NCBI GenBank assembly: GCA_014379595.1
Contig: JACMLM010000005.1
Location: forward strand, 1-50,348
Direction of reading: 5' to 3'
DNA: 50,348 nucleotides
From: Anaerolineales bacterium
Lineage (GTDB): Bacteria; Chloroflexota; Anaerolineae; Anaerolineales; Villigracilaceae
The notes beneath the pieces are model-generated. The model did not search any database, was not told the DNA's origin, and saw only the letters and a list, made by a program, of their open reading frames with translations. This document shows, piece after piece, positions 7,443 to 16,121 of the stretch. The translations under genes were made by a program, and so were the position numbers. Numbering within the stretch: the stretch's first letter is position 1; each line of letters starts with the position of its first letter.

Positions 7443-8594
7443 ATGAATGAACGTTTTATCGAATCGAGAGAAGCTTTAACATATGCCCGCGAGGCCCTCA
7501 GAAATGGGTCGCAAGATGAAGCCCGCAAATGGGCCGAGCGCGCGGCCAGCCTTGCACCTCAAAGCGAAGACCCGTGGCTGGTACTCATATCAGTTGCTGT
7601 GAGTCCGCGTGAAAGTGTGGAGTATGCCCGCAAAGCTTTAGAGGTCAGCCCAAATAGCCCACGCGCAAAAAAAGGGATGGAATGGGCATTGGCCAGATCA
7701 GGTAAAGCGCCGCAGAGTACTGTCAGCTCGGGGACACAGAAGCAGGCTCAAGGTGCAGTCCGAAACGCATCTGTAACTCCAAAGAAACGAAGCAGGCTTC
7801 TGCCAATCCTATTAATTGTCATGGGATGCGGAGTCTTTATGTTTGCAGCATGGTCTGCTGTGACTTCGCCCGTGCTCGCGTCTATTTTAAGTATTGCATC
7901 CACCCCTTCAGCACCGAGACTTTCTTTTGCACAAGTGAATATCGCCAAGCCATCTTTGCTGCAGCCAATGGCACAAGTGATACCCACTGCAACACTGCCT
8001 GTTGTACCCACTGATATTGTTCAAGTATTGCCAGAAGTTGTCAACGTGATTCCAACGAATCCACAGCCAACGCTTGAGGTTTCAGTTTTATCAACAGATG
8101 TTCCATTTATTGAACCCACAACATCTGTACCGCAAGCGACGAGCGAACCTGGTGTCATAGAGGCTGAGATCATTGTAGATACACCTACCCCTGAATATGC
8201 CGCAGCGACTGCTGCGCCTAAGCCTCCCGCACAAACAACGGGCGGGGGACGTTGGATCGAAGTAAATCTTTCAGAACAGCGTGTCTATGCATATGAAGGC
8301 GATACCCTTATAAATTCATTCGTTGTCTCAACCGGTACATGGCAAACCCCCACCGTCACCGGGAACTTCAAAATCTGGATCAAGGTCCGTTCGCAAGCGA
8401 TGTCGGGTCCAGGATATTATCTGCCCGATGTGCCTTATGTAATGTATTTCTATAAAGACTATGGTTTGCATGGCGCATACTGGCATAATAATTTTGGAAC
8501 GCCGATGAGTCATGGCTGCGTGAATCTCACCATCTCGGATGCTGAATGGTTGTATAACTTCGCATCCGTCGGCACAGTGGTGAATGTGCATTAA
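7443..8594 (+). CDS. L,D-transpeptidase (YkuD) with TPR-like N-terminus
   Basis: A 383-residue protein. Residues 1-80 look like tetratricopeptide helices facing the cytoplasm ([18 protein letters not shown], then [17 protein letters not shown]). A transmembrane segment follows at about 119-142, then a long Thr/Pro/Val linker (about 150-265) and a YkuD domain (about 272-383). The active-site stretch is [19 protein letters not shown] with C359 and the canonical SHGC. It starts after AAAGGTG, a good ribosome site, and a TATAAT at about 7393-7398 may serve its promoter. The cytoplasmic TPR-like part is unusual for this family and could dock a partner. Confidence 0.85.
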   Translation: MNERFIESREALTYAREALRNGSQDEARKWAERAASLAPQSEDPWLVLISVAVSPRESVEYARKALEVSPNSPRAKKGMEWALARSGKAPQSTVSSGTQKQAQGAVRNASVTPKKRSRLLPILLIVMGCGVFMFAAWSAVTSPVLASILSIASTPSAPRLSFAQVNIAKPSLLQPMAQVIPTATLPVVPTDIVQVLPEVVNVIPTNPQPTLEVSVLSTDVPFIEPTTSVPQATSEPGVIEAEIIVDTPTPEYAAATAAPKPPAQTTGGGRWIEVNLSEQRVYAYEGDTLINSFVVSTGTWQTPTVTGNFKIWIKVRSQAMSGPGYYLPDVPYVMYFYKDYGLHGAYWHNNFGTPMSHGCVNLTISDAEWLYNFASVGTVVNVH

Positions 8595-8676
8595 GTCAGG
8601 AAGTGAATAGTACACAAGTAGACAAGTACTACGCACAATACGTGATTACATTGCGTTATGTGCAACAAGATCATAA

Positions 8677-9705
8677 ATGAAATCAAATAATTTATCACGA
8701 CGAGACTTTTTAAAATTGAGCGGATTAGGGCTGGCTGGTTTATTTGCGCCTCCGCTCAATTTTCACTTAAATGATGATCCCTTCCTAGGTCAACAGGGGC
8801 GCGTGACCATACGCACAGTTTGGATGTATGACCAACCATCCAGTGAAGCGGAGCGCGTCAAATTATGTCACCGCGATATGCTTGTGGATATCACCAATAC
8901 GGCTATCAGTGATGATGTCACTGCACACAACCGGGTTTGGTATGAGGTTGGGGATCAAGGATTTTTATATTCTGGAAATATTCAGCCCGTACGCACGATA
9001 TTGAACACACCCAAAATGGATATCCCTAAAGAGGGCCTGCTTGCTGAAGTAAGTGTTCCTTATACTGATGCACACGAAAAACCAGATAAAACTTCCGATG
9101 TAATGTATCGTATGTACTACGAAACCACACACTGGATCAAATCTGTTGTCACTGGCCAAGATGGCCAGGTTTGGTATCAAGTCCGCGATGATAAATGGGA
9201 CAAGTTATATTATGCGCGCGCAGAACATATCCGCATTATGACAGTCGAAGAACTATCTCCGATTTCTCCAGATGTGCCAGGCCGTGACAAAAAAATAGAA
9301 GTACGCTTGGAAGAGCAGATCGTGATCGCCTACGAAAATAATTTACCGGTATTTGTAGCTCCTGCTGCCACTGGCGGCGTGCTGCGGGTTGGAACATACA
9401 CCACACCCAAAGGCTCATTCGTCACATACTATAAACGTCCATCACGTCACATGGCGGCAGGTGATATTGCATCAAGCGGATTTGACTTGCCCGGCGTACC
9501 GTGGGTACAGTACATAACCGAAAGTGGGATTTCATTCCATGGCACCTTCTGGCATAATGATTTTGGACGCCCGCGTTCACATGGCTGCATCAACCTCTCC
9601 ACCCCCTCTGCAAAATGGCTGTATCGCTGGACATCTCCGCAAGTCTCGATGAACAAGGAATTTTCACACGGAGCCATTGGAACTAGTGTGGAGATTGTAG
9701 TGTAA
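8677..9705 (+). CDS. L,D-transpeptidase (YkuD), Tat-exported
   Basis: A 342-residue protein that starts with a textbook twin-arginine signal, SRRDFLKLSGLGLAGLF (residues 7-23), so it is folded before export. Residues about 38-200 contain SH3-like beta repeats (RVTIRTVWMYDQPSSEAERV and similar), a plausible wall-binding part. The YkuD domain occupies about 205-342 with the active site HGTFWHNDFGRPRSHGC (C304). It is closely related to the next gene across its full length, which points to tandem duplication. Confidence 0.87.
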   Translation: MKSNNLSRRDFLKLSGLGLAGLFAPPLNFHLNDDPFLGQQGRVTIRTVWMYDQPSSEAERVKLCHRDMLVDITNTAISDDVTAHNRVWYEVGDQGFLYSGNIQPVRTILNTPKMDIPKEGLLAEVSVPYTDAHEKPDKTSDVMYRMYYETTHWIKSVVTGQDGQVWYQVRDDKWDKLYYARAEHIRIMTVEELSPISPDVPGRDKKIEVRLEEQIVIAYENNLPVFVAPAATGGVLRVGTYTTPKGSFVTYYKRPSRHMAAGDIASSGFDLPGVPWVQYITESGISFHGTFWHNDFGRPRSHGCINLSTPSAKWLYRWTSPQVSMNKEFSHGAIGTSVEIVV

Positions 9706-9742
9706 GAAATTTGATATGATGGAACGTCCGCAACAGACAACT

Positions 9743-10765
9743 ATGAAAAATCCACAACTTTCCCGACGTGACTTTCTAAAGCTTTCCGCTTCAGGCGCAC
9801 TCGCATTTGTTCTCTCCGAAATGGGCATTGACCGTGCTTTAGCCGCTCCCCCTGCCACACAAGGACTCGCCTTGTGGAGCGGTGTTCCAATTCAGGATTC
9901 TCCTGCTTTCAACGCAAACAAGGTCGAGCTGCTCGGCAAGGATAAAGTCATCAGCCTGCTTGGGGAAGCTCAGGGTGAAACGTTTGACAATCCATTCAAC
10001 TCCATATGGTATCAAGTGGATGGTGGTTATGTTCACTCTTCTGTGATCATGCCCGTGGAAACAAAATACCAAAAAGCAATTTACGAAATCCCTGCCGATG
10101 GAAGAATCGCAGAGGTCAGCGTACCCTATAGCCTGACTTATCTTGGCCCATATACCTATGCTAAAAATGCACATCGCATTTATTATGAAACTACACATTG
10201 GGTAAAAAAGGTCGTTGTTACGCGTGATGAGAAAAGCATTTGGTATGAGATCTACGACAGTGAACTGAAAAAATCCTTTTACGTTCCATCATACAATATG
10301 CGCCTCATCCCAGATGAAGAATTGACTCAGCTTTCCCCGGAGATCCCCAACGAAGCAAAATTGCTCCATGTAGATATTGCAACTCAAATGGTCACCGCCT
10401 TCGAAGGAGAAAAGATGGTACTCTCCGTTCGTTGTGCCAGTGGACAAAGAGGCACGGACACTCCCAAAGGTGAATGGTTCACCTATCACAAAGGGCCATC
10501 CATCCATATGACAAATAGTGGAGATGCGGTAGCAAATATTTATAATCTACCCGGCGTTCCCTGGGTCTCGTTCTTTACAGGTTCAGGTCATGCCTTTCAT
10601 GGAACGTACTGGCACAATGACTACGGGCGTCCACGCAGTAATGGCTGCATCAACCTGCCATCCAGCATTTCCAAATGGGTCTACCGTTGGACCAGCCCCA
10701 ATGTCCCCCCAAATGAGGATTATTTACATCTACCCGGTCAAGGTACTAGAGTCCAGATTGTATAA
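9743..10765 (+). CDS. L,D-transpeptidase (YkuD), Tat-exported, SNGC variant
   Basis: A 340-residue paralogue of the preceding gene. ATG at 9743 gives a compact Tat signal (LSRRDFLKLSASGALAFVL); an in-frame ATG at 9716 would add nine residues. SH3-like repeats are followed by the YkuD domain. The active site reads HGTYWHNDYGRPRSNGC: the nucleophile C302 is kept, but the usual His of SHGC is Asn (N300). Activity may be altered, or the upstream His residues may suffice. Neither start has a strong ribosome site. The intergenic gap to the previous gene is short, so cotranscription is likely. Confidence 0.83.
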   Translation: MKNPQLSRRDFLKLSASGALAFVLSEMGIDRALAAPPATQGLALWSGVPIQDSPAFNANKVELLGKDKVISLLGEAQGETFDNPFNSIWYQVDGGYVHSSVIMPVETKYQKAIYEIPADGRIAEVSVPYSLTYLGPYTYAKNAHRIYYETTHWVKKVVVTRDEKSIWYEIYDSELKKSFYVPSYNMRLIPDEELTQLSPEIPNEAKLLHVDIATQMVTAFEGEKMVLSVRCASGQRGTDTPKGEWFTYHKGPSIHMTNSGDAVANIYNLPGVPWVSFFTGSGHAFHGTYWHNDYGRPRSNGCINLPSSISKWVYRWTSPNVPPNEDYLHLPGQGTRVQIV

Positions 10766-10769
10766 TGAA

Positions 10770-10850
10770 TGTAGTAACGACTTTCCTGACACCGTCCGTC
10801 AGGACAGGTGCAGTCGTTCAGCATAAAAAGCGACTCAAGTCGCCACTACC
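10770..10850. repeat. Compound palindromic repeat after the transpeptidase array
   Basis: GTAGTAACGACT (from about 10771) is matched by AGTCGCCACTAC near 10838-10849. Inside are CCTGACACCGTCCGTCAGG (10785-10803), ACGACT/AGTCGT arms around it, and GCGACTCAAGTCGC (about 10830-10843). The inner hairpin is a near copy of 3701-3719 with compensatory changes (GGC/GCC against GAC/GTC). Confidence 0.55.
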
Positions 10851-10879
10851 AGATTTATCTAAAATGAGGAGAGAAAATT

Positions 10880-11455
10880 ATGAATACAGTTTTTCAACAT
10901 AAGCAATATTTACTCAAACGACAAGTCTTTGCACTGGCAGGTAAATTCCGTTTCTATGACCCAAGCGGAAAACTTGTATTATTCAGCGAAAGAAAGATGT
11001 TTAAGATACGTGAAGATATTCGCGTATTTTCAGACGAAAGCAAAACGCAGGAAGTGTTAATGATCAAAGCACGTCAGATCATGGATTTCTCTGCCGCCTA
11101 TGACGTAGTGGATAGTTCTACAGGGCAAAAAGTTGGCGCGTTACGCCGCAAAGGTCTGGCATCCCTTTTACGTGATGAATGGGAAATTCTGGATGTGAGC
11201 GATAATGTAATTGGCAAGTTATTCGAAGATAGCATGGCGCTGGCTTTAATACGCCGCTTCCTTAGCGGACTCGTTCCGCAAAATTACGATATCACCATGG
11301 GCACAGACCGCGTTGCTGATCTCAAGCAGGCTTTCAATCCATTCGCTTATCAACTGGCTGTAGATTTCAGCATGGATATAAGCCAGCGCCTTGATCGTCG
11401 TTTAGGTGTTGCTGCTGCAATTCTCTTGGCCGCGGTTGAAGGACGACAGAGCTAG
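10880..11455 (+). CDS. LURP-one-related / scramblase-like protein
   Basis: A 191-residue protein starting after GAGGAGAGAAAATT. The sequence MNTVFQHKQYLLKRQVFAL, then KFRFYDPSGKLVLFSERK and YDVVDSSTGQKVGALRRKG, follows the beta-barrel repeat pattern of the LURP-one-related (LOR, Tubby-like) family with a C-terminal hydrophobic helix (LGVAAAILLAAVEG). Members are found widely in bacteria and plants; the bacterial role is unknown, with membrane-lipid binding a common suggestion. It stands alone between two repeat blocks. Confidence 0.72.
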   Translation: MNTVFQHKQYLLKRQVFALAGKFRFYDPSGKLVLFSERKMFKIREDIRVFSDESKTQEVLMIKARQIMDFSAAYDVVDSSTGQKVGALRRKGLASLLRDEWEILDVSDNVIGKLFEDSMALALIRRFLSGLVPQNYDITMGTDRVADLKQAFNPFAYQLAVDFSMDISQRLDRRLGVAAAILLAAVEGRQS

Positions 11456-11457
11456 TC

Positions 11458-11552
11458 GTCATTGCGAGAAGCGCTCTTGCTCTTAGCGACGAAGCAATCC
11501 CCCACAGAGTTGGAGATTGCTTCGTCGGGAAAATCACCCTCCTCGCAATGAC
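11458..11552. repeat. GTCATTGCGAG palindromic repeat
   Basis: A 95-bp element. The outer arms GTCATTGCGAG (11458-11468) and CTCGCAATGAC (11542-11552) pair perfectly, and the inner arms CGACGAAGCAATC (11487-11499) and GATTGCTTCGTCG (11515-11527) pair perfectly over 13 bp. It fills the gap between two genes. Similar GTCATTGCGAGG-type elements are widely dispersed in environmental bacterial genomes. Parts of a copy are seen in the lipoprotein leader at 2703-2809. Confidence 0.75.
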
Positions 11553-11563
11553 ATACGTATCTT

Positions 11564-11983
11564 ATGCCAAACCAACCTCTTTTTGCAGGACTAGTAATAG
11601 ATGAAGAAGGCCGTGTTGCTGAAGCCTCATTCATCGGAAGCGATCCATGTTATGTGGTGGATGATTCAGGATTCCGTCGCCACATCCCTGCTGAACAAGT
11701 AGACCGTGCCGTGCTGGCGCAAATGGCTGAAATGATGAAAGGCAGCGAAGACCTGCTTTCAGAACAAACTGCCAAGATGCTTGGTCAGAATGATCCTTTC
11801 TCAAAAGCCATCATCGAACAACAACTTAAAAATATTGATAAGCAATTTGATGCACTTATGCAAAACGGCATCCCGGAAGACATGCGTGCCTACCTCGGCA
11901 TGATGGGATTCAAAGTGGTCATCAACTATCATGGCGAGATCGTGCGGGTGGAACAGCCTGGGTCATCTGGGGATGAAGAATAA
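11564..11983 (+). CDS. Conserved hypothetical protein
   Basis: A 139-residue soluble acidic protein that I do not recognise. It opens with a small beta domain (LFAGLVIDEEGRVAEASFIG, then CYVVDDSGFRRHIPAEQVD), followed by a long helical region rich in Met and Gln (about 45-105) and a closing beta pair (GFKVVINYHGEIVRVEQP). There is no signal peptide, membrane segment or catalytic motif. The start is 11 nt after a palindromic repeat and no strong ribosome site is seen. Codon use looks like that of its neighbours, so it is likely a real gene. Confidence 0.65.
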   Translation: MPNQPLFAGLVIDEEGRVAEASFIGSDPCYVVDDSGFRRHIPAEQVDRAVLAQMAEMMKGSEDLLSEQTAKMLGQNDPFSKAIIEQQLKNIDKQFDALMQNGIPEDMRAYLGMMGFKVVINYHGEIVRVEQPGSSGDEE

Positions 11984-12025
11984 AAAGCTTTACGAATAAA
12001 TTCCTGAAAATATAGAGACAATCTA

Positions 12026-12847
12026 TTGTTCACCAATCTTGTCAGACGCGCTCTGTCTATTTTTATTCTGTCCATGTTTGCAACAGCTTGCGGCGTAGCG
12101 AGTGTAATTCCAACTGAAGCACCAGTTGATCCTACTTTGGTATCTCCTACTAAAACATTCAGTCCACCTCCCAGCGGTGAAAGAATAATTCAATTCTCAG
12201 GTTACGAGTGGATCGTCCGTGATGGTGGTCTTAGTGGTCCTGGTCCAAACAAATGGAGCGGAAGCAATGTTTGGCTGGATAATGAAGGCAACTTACATTT
12301 AAAAATAACTCGAACGAATGATGGCTGGTATTGTGCAGAAGTCACAACCACGCAAAGATTTGGCTTTGGAAAATATCAGTTTCAAGTTATTGGTCAGATC
12401 GATCAATTAGACCCGAATGTTGTATTTGGACTTTTCAATTATCCAACAGACGATGTTGGACCTGACGGCACGAATGAAATTGATATTGAATATGCGCATT
12501 GGGGAAATGCTGAATGGCCGATTGGCAACTTCACGCTTTGGCCTGCGCAAGAGGGAATTGATAATGTTTATGAAACTTATGATTTCGAATTAAATGGAAC
12601 GTATACAACCCATCGTTTTGTTTGGGAAAGCCAGCAAATATTATTTCAAAGTTTACATGGGCATGAAGATAATGATGAAAACGAAATTGCAAGCTGGCTC
12701 TTCAAACCTGATGAGCCATTAAAATATATTCCTCAACAGGCAATGCCAATACATATTAATCTTTGGCTGTTTGAAGGTAAATTACCTGTCGATGGAAATG
12801 AAGTTGAGATCATTATCAGCAGTTTCACATTTACCCCATTCAAGTAG
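12026..12847 (+). CDS. GH16-like (concanavalin fold) lipoprotein
   Basis: A 273-residue exported protein. Translation from the TTG at 12026 gives a signal peptide (LVRRALSIFILSMFATACG) with lipobox Cys22; the first ATG, at MFATAC, would destroy it. After a Pro/Thr linker comes a beta-jelly-roll domain with NEIDIEYAHWG, which matches the E-x-D-x-E catalytic signature of glycoside hydrolase family 16. Other supporting stretches are KYQFQVIGQIDQLDPNVVFG and THRFVWESQQILFQ. The family acts on beta-1,3/1,4-glucans or galactans; the substrate here is unknown. Confidence 0.72.
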   Translation: MFTNLVRRALSIFILSMFATACGVASVIPTEAPVDPTLVSPTKTFSPPPSGERIIQFSGYEWIVRDGGLSGPGPNKWSGSNVWLDNEGNLHLKITRTNDGWYCAEVTTTQRFGFGKYQFQVIGQIDQLDPNVVFGLFNYPTDDVGPDGTNEIDIEYAHWGNAEWPIGNFTLWPAQEGIDNVYETYDFELNGTYTTHRFVWESQQILFQSLHGHEDNDENEIASWLFKPDEPLKYIPQQAMPIHINLWLFEGKLPVDGNEVEIIISSFTFTPFK

Positions 12848-12887
12848 GTCAGGCTTGTAGCATGACAGATAGCAAAGCATAGGTTTT

Positions 12888-12906
12888 GGCGGGTTACAAA
12901 CCCGCC
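12888..12906. terminator. Hairpin between convergent genes
   Basis: GGCGGGTT-ACA-AACCCGCC forms an 8-bp stem with a 3-nt loop between the GH16-like gene and the convergent methyltransferase gene. There is no good T-run on either side. The arms resemble a common dispersed repeat, so this may be a repeat that also acts as a weak terminator. Confidence 0.45.
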
Positions 12907-12918
12907 CTACAAATTAAT

Positions 12919-13653
12919 CTATAATTTTTCAACAACCCAGAAATGCGAAAGACCAAAAATCTTTATCGGTGTCTTTTCTAAAAACTGTAAAATTTTGCGC
13001 AGAACTTTGCCTGCCCCGCCGAAACGCGCAATGATGTTATCGTATGCGCCGAAGATAATCGTCCGCTCAATAAATTTCACCCGCAAGCCATCAAATAATT
13101 GATGCATATCTTTTTTTGAATATACACGCACATGCGGCGCAAGTTTATTCCGCAGCGCACGCGGCAAATAATTCACAAATAATTTATTTCCAAAATAATA
13201 TTTCTTATTCCAGAATATTCCATGTGTTTCAAATGGGTAACCGCGATTGGGGCAAAAGATAACGACACGCCCGCCAGGTTTCAAGACGCGTATCATCTCA
13301 CAGATGGCGGCGCGGTCATCCTGAACGTGTTCGATCACCTCGTGGCTGAGGATCAGGTCAAAAGTCAAAGAAGGAAGCGGGATAAATTCACCTGCGGCAT
13401 TAATGACCTCATCAGAATTTATTTTCGCTTCGGCAGCCCGCTCCAAATCATATTCCAACCCGATCACGCGGCTCCCGAGGCCTGTCAGCTTTTCAACATA
13501 CATTCCCACCCCGCAGCCATTTTCAAGCACCAACTCAGTAATACGCTTCCCAGCAGCATGGACGATCATATCAAGTCGGCGCTGTTGGCCCGCACGCCAC
13601 ACATAAGATGGTTCACCGCGTAATGCGGCCTTTTGCATATCTCTCTCGGTCAT
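12919..13653 (-). CDS. SAM-dependent methyltransferase (class I, UbiE/COQ5-like)
   Basis: A 244-residue protein with a Rossmann methyltransferase core. Visible motifs are motif I VLENGCGVGMYVEKL, an acidic end of strand 2 (VIGLEYDLERA), LILSHEVIEHVQDD and the post-motif RVLKPGGRVVIFCPN. The family includes ubiquinone/menaquinone and lipid or sugar methyltransferases; the substrate cannot be told. It is transcribed divergently from nusA and stands alone. Confidence 0.8.
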   Translation of the reverse strand: MTERDMQKAALRGEPSYVWRAGQQRRLDMIVHAAGKRITELVLENGCGVGMYVEKLTGLGSRVIGLEYDLERAAEAKINSDEVINAAGEFIPLPSLTFDLILSHEVIEHVQDDRAAICEMIRVLKPGGRVVIFCPNRGYPFETHGIFWNKKYYFGNKLFVNYLPRALRNKLAPHVRVYSKKDMHQLFDGLRVKFIERTIIFGAYDNIIARFGGAGKVLRKILQFLEKTPIKIFGLSHFWVVEKL

Positions 13654-13751
13654 GGTTGCCGATTATACCGCGTGGGCATTATATACCTTGCGGCTTCATC
13701 ACCTCTATGCTAAAATCTCATGCGAACGGAAAACCCCATAAAGAAGACATC

Positions 13752-13776
13752 GAAAAGTGGGTATCCCCCACTTTTC
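13752..13776 (+). promoter_or_regulatory. Leader hairpin upstream of nusA
   Basis: GAAAAGTGGG (13752-13761) pairs perfectly with CCCACTTTTC (13767-13776) around a 5-nt loop, followed by TGCTTGTATAGGAG. It lies 30 nt upstream of the nusA start. The U-tract is poor, so it may be an mRNA structure rather than an attenuator. Confidence 0.5.
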
Positions 13777-13806
13777 TGCTTGTATAGGAGCGATGGAGTA
13801 AGTAAC

Positions 13807-15684
13807 ATGCCAAAAAATGAATTTTCATTAGCTTTCAATGAAGTGCTTGAAGAAAAACAACTTGCCAAAGACATAGTTGTTTCTGCAATCGAATCTGCGA
13901 TGGTCTCGGCCTATCGGCGGGCTGTCAGTGCGTCTACTGCGCAGCATGTGGAAGCTAAACTTGACTCTGAAACAGGTATTGTTACTGTCTACGCTGAGAA
14001 GGAAGTTGTTGAAGATAACATCATAGATGACCGCACTGAAGTGCTGTTGGAAGTAGCGCGCAAGGTTAACCCTGAAGCCCAACTTGGCGATATGGTTATT
14101 GTTGAAACCACACCAGCAGATTTTGGTCGAGTGGCTGCACAGACTGCACGTCAGGTAATTCAACAACGCATTCGCGAGGCTGAACGCTCCAATCAAATGC
14201 AGTATTTTGAACGACAGGTCGGCGAGATCGTTTCAGGTTTGGTACAGGCTACAAATGCACAAGGTACAACCGTTGGTCTTGATATGAAGGCCGAAGGTGT
14301 AATGCCCAATAATCAAAAGATCCCCGGCGAGAGACTTAAATTACACGACCGCATTCGCGCCGTAGTGATGGAAGTAAAAGATGGTACACGTGGGCCACAG
14401 ATCGTGCTCTCACGTGCTCATCGCAACTTCCTGCGTCGTTTGCTTGAGAATGAAGTCCCTGAAATTTATCATGGCATTGTTGAGATCCGCGCAATTTCAC
14501 GCGAGCCTGGTGCTCGTGCGAAAGTAGCTGTCTCTGCAACACAAGCTGGTATTGATCCAGTGGGTGCATGTGTAGGTATCAAGGGCGTACGTATTCAAGC
14601 TATCGTAAAAGAATTACACGATGAAAAAATAGATATCATCCAATGGGATCAAGACCCCATTGTGTACATCTCCAAAGCTATCAGTCCTGCGCGCGTGAAC
14701 GGTGTCTATCTCGTTGACAGCGAAGGCGCACGCACCGCAACAGTTGTAGTGGGCGAAGATCAATTAAGCCTAGCGATTGGCCGTGATGGCCAGAATGCAC
14801 GTCTCGCTGCGAAACTTACCGGCTGGCGCATTGATATCAAGTCCTTGAGTGAAGCTGCAGGTGATACTCTTAATAAATTACAAGCCAATGCAGAACTTAT
14901 GGGAATGCTGCCCGCCGCTGTTGAAGCCATTCCACAGATACAAGAGATCCTGGCTAAGAAGGCTGAAGGTCGCCCGATCATGCCGGAAGAATATACGGCG
15001 CTTGGTCAATTTGTAGATCGGGTTGAACGCCGCACGATCCAAATTAAAGAAGAAGCTGCTCGCGTGGAAGAAGAGCGCACTACTGCAGCCCGTGCAGAAA
15101 TTCCAGCCGCCGCATTCCAAATGCCGCTCGATCAGGCTGGCATCAAAGAACATATCTTCAACATCCTTACTGAGGCTGGTTTTGAGACCGTTGGCAATTT
15201 AATGTTCTCTATCAAAACAGATCCGGATAAAGTTCTTGGCCTTGCAGGGATTGGCTCGAAAGCCATGCAGAACATTGAAGAAGTGCTTGGCGCACTTAGC
15301 TTCCCTGAACCGGAGCCTGAACCTGTGAAGATGGAAGAGCCTGTTATGGCGGCTGAGGCTGTCGCTGTGGATGTACCTCTCACAGCGGAGGAAATGCTAC
15401 TTCCGAAGAAACAGGTTGATGGAAAGAAAGACGCTAAGAAAGTCGTCGAAGAAGATGAAGAACATGCGAAGGATGGCGTCTCGCTTGATGAATTATTCAA
15501 GATGAAGCCTGAGATATTCCAAACCACCGGGGCCGTAGAAGATGAATCTGGTGATAAGAAGAAAGATAAAAAAGGCAAGAAGAAAGGCGTCGAATTAGAG
15601 TTCGACGAAAAACTTGGCGCAGTTGTGGGCCGTAAGAAACACAAGCGCGGCACCGACGATACCGGCAGTGATTGGGAAGAATGA
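13807..15684 (+). CDS. nusA: Transcription termination/antitermination factor NusA
   Basis: A 625-residue NusA, starting at [19 protein letters not shown] after GGAG. The order is: N-terminal RNA polymerase-binding domain (about 1-125), S1 domain (about 133-200, [20 protein letters not shown]), KH1 and KH2 (about 200-350, with the signature [18 protein letters not shown] and [18 protein letters not shown]). It is longer than E. coli NusA (495): a helix-hairpin-helix domain ([13 protein letters not shown] then [20 protein letters not shown], about 450-500) is followed by an acidic/lysine tail. It heads the cluster with ylxR and infB. The usual upstream neighbour rimP is not here. Confidence 0.95.
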   Translation: MPKNEFSLAFNEVLEEKQLAKDIVVSAIESAMVSAYRRAVSASTAQHVEAKLDSETGIVTVYAEKEVVEDNIIDDRTEVLLEVARKVNPEAQLGDMVIVETTPADFGRVAAQTARQVIQQRIREAERSNQMQYFERQVGEIVSGLVQATNAQGTTVGLDMKAEGVMPNNQKIPGERLKLHDRIRAVVMEVKDGTRGPQIVLSRAHRNFLRRLLENEVPEIYHGIVEIRAISREPGARAKVAVSATQAGIDPVGACVGIKGVRIQAIVKELHDEKIDIIQWDQDPIVYISKAISPARVNGVYLVDSEGARTATVVVGEDQLSLAIGRDGQNARLAAKLTGWRIDIKSLSEAAGDTLNKLQANAELMGMLPAAVEAIPQIQEILAKKAEGRPIMPEEYTALGQFVDRVERRTIQIKEEAARVEEERTTAARAEIPAAAFQMPLDQAGIKEHIFNILTEAGFETVGNLMFSIKTDPDKVLGLAGIGSKAMQNIEEVLGALSFPEPEPEPVKMEEPVMAAEAVAVDVPLTAEEMLLPKKQVDGKKDAKKVVEEDEEHAKDGVSLDELFKMKPEIFQTTGAVEDESGDKKKDKKGKKKGVELEFDEKLGAVVGRKKHKRGTDDTGSDWEE

Positions 15685-15709
15685 ACCCTCTCTTTTGGGT
15701 AAATTGAAG

Positions 15710-16021
15710 GTGACAAAAAAAACCGCCCAACGTGTGAAACATATACCCCAGCGAACCTGTGTGGCTTGCCGCGAGGTTTTGCCCAAAAGACAAATGGTAC
15801 GGATCGTACGCACAGCTGATGGTATACAAGTGGATCGAACCGGCAAGTTAGCCGGCAGAGGCGCTTATTTGCATGACCGCCGTGAATGTTGGGTTCTTGG
15901 CTTGAAGGGAGCATTGAAACACGCTCTCAAAGCCGAATTGAACGCGCAGGACCGTGCTCAATTGGAAGATTTCATTAATAGCCTGCCAAATCAAGTTGAT
16001 GAAGCAGAGACCAACAAGTAA
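15710..16021 (+). CDS. ylxR: YlxR/RnpM family RNA-binding protein
   Basis: A 103-residue protein from GTG at 15710; longer readings would overlap the nusA 3' end by up to 71 nt. The family signature is clear: PQRTCVACREVLPKRQMVRIV, then DRTGKLAGRGAYLH. YlxR binds RNA; in Bacillus it has been described as a modulator of RNase P (RnpM). Its place between nusA and infB is the classical one. The ribosome site is weak because GAAGG abuts the start codon. Confidence 0.88.
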   Translation: MTKKTAQRVKHIPQRTCVACREVLPKRQMVRIVRTADGIQVDRTGKLAGRGAYLHDRRECWVLGLKGALKHALKAELNAQDRAQLEDFINSLPNQVDEAETNK

Positions 16022-16079
16022 AGCCATGTGAACGAATAGCCACTCGCTTACAGGCCCCTCGTTGGAGGATTAAGAATTA

Positions 16080-16101
16080 GCGGATCTTGGATAAGGTCCG
16101 C
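16080..16101 (+). promoter_or_regulatory. Hairpin in the infB leader
   Basis: GCGGATCTT (16080-16088) pairs with AAGGTCCGC (16093-16101) with one G-T wobble and a 4-nt loop. It sits just before the strong ribosome site AAGGAGGTGG of infB within a 100-nt gap, so it could influence infB translation. Confidence 0.4.
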
Positions 16102-16121
16102 AAACTAGAAGGAGGTGGCCT

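Noticed and set aside
15132-15914. Long minus-strand frame (260 codons) opposite the nusA 3' end and ylxR
   Set aside because: Its Ser/Phe/Pro-rich translation is the shadow of the Lys/Glu-rich NusA tail; both sense genes are firmly identified.
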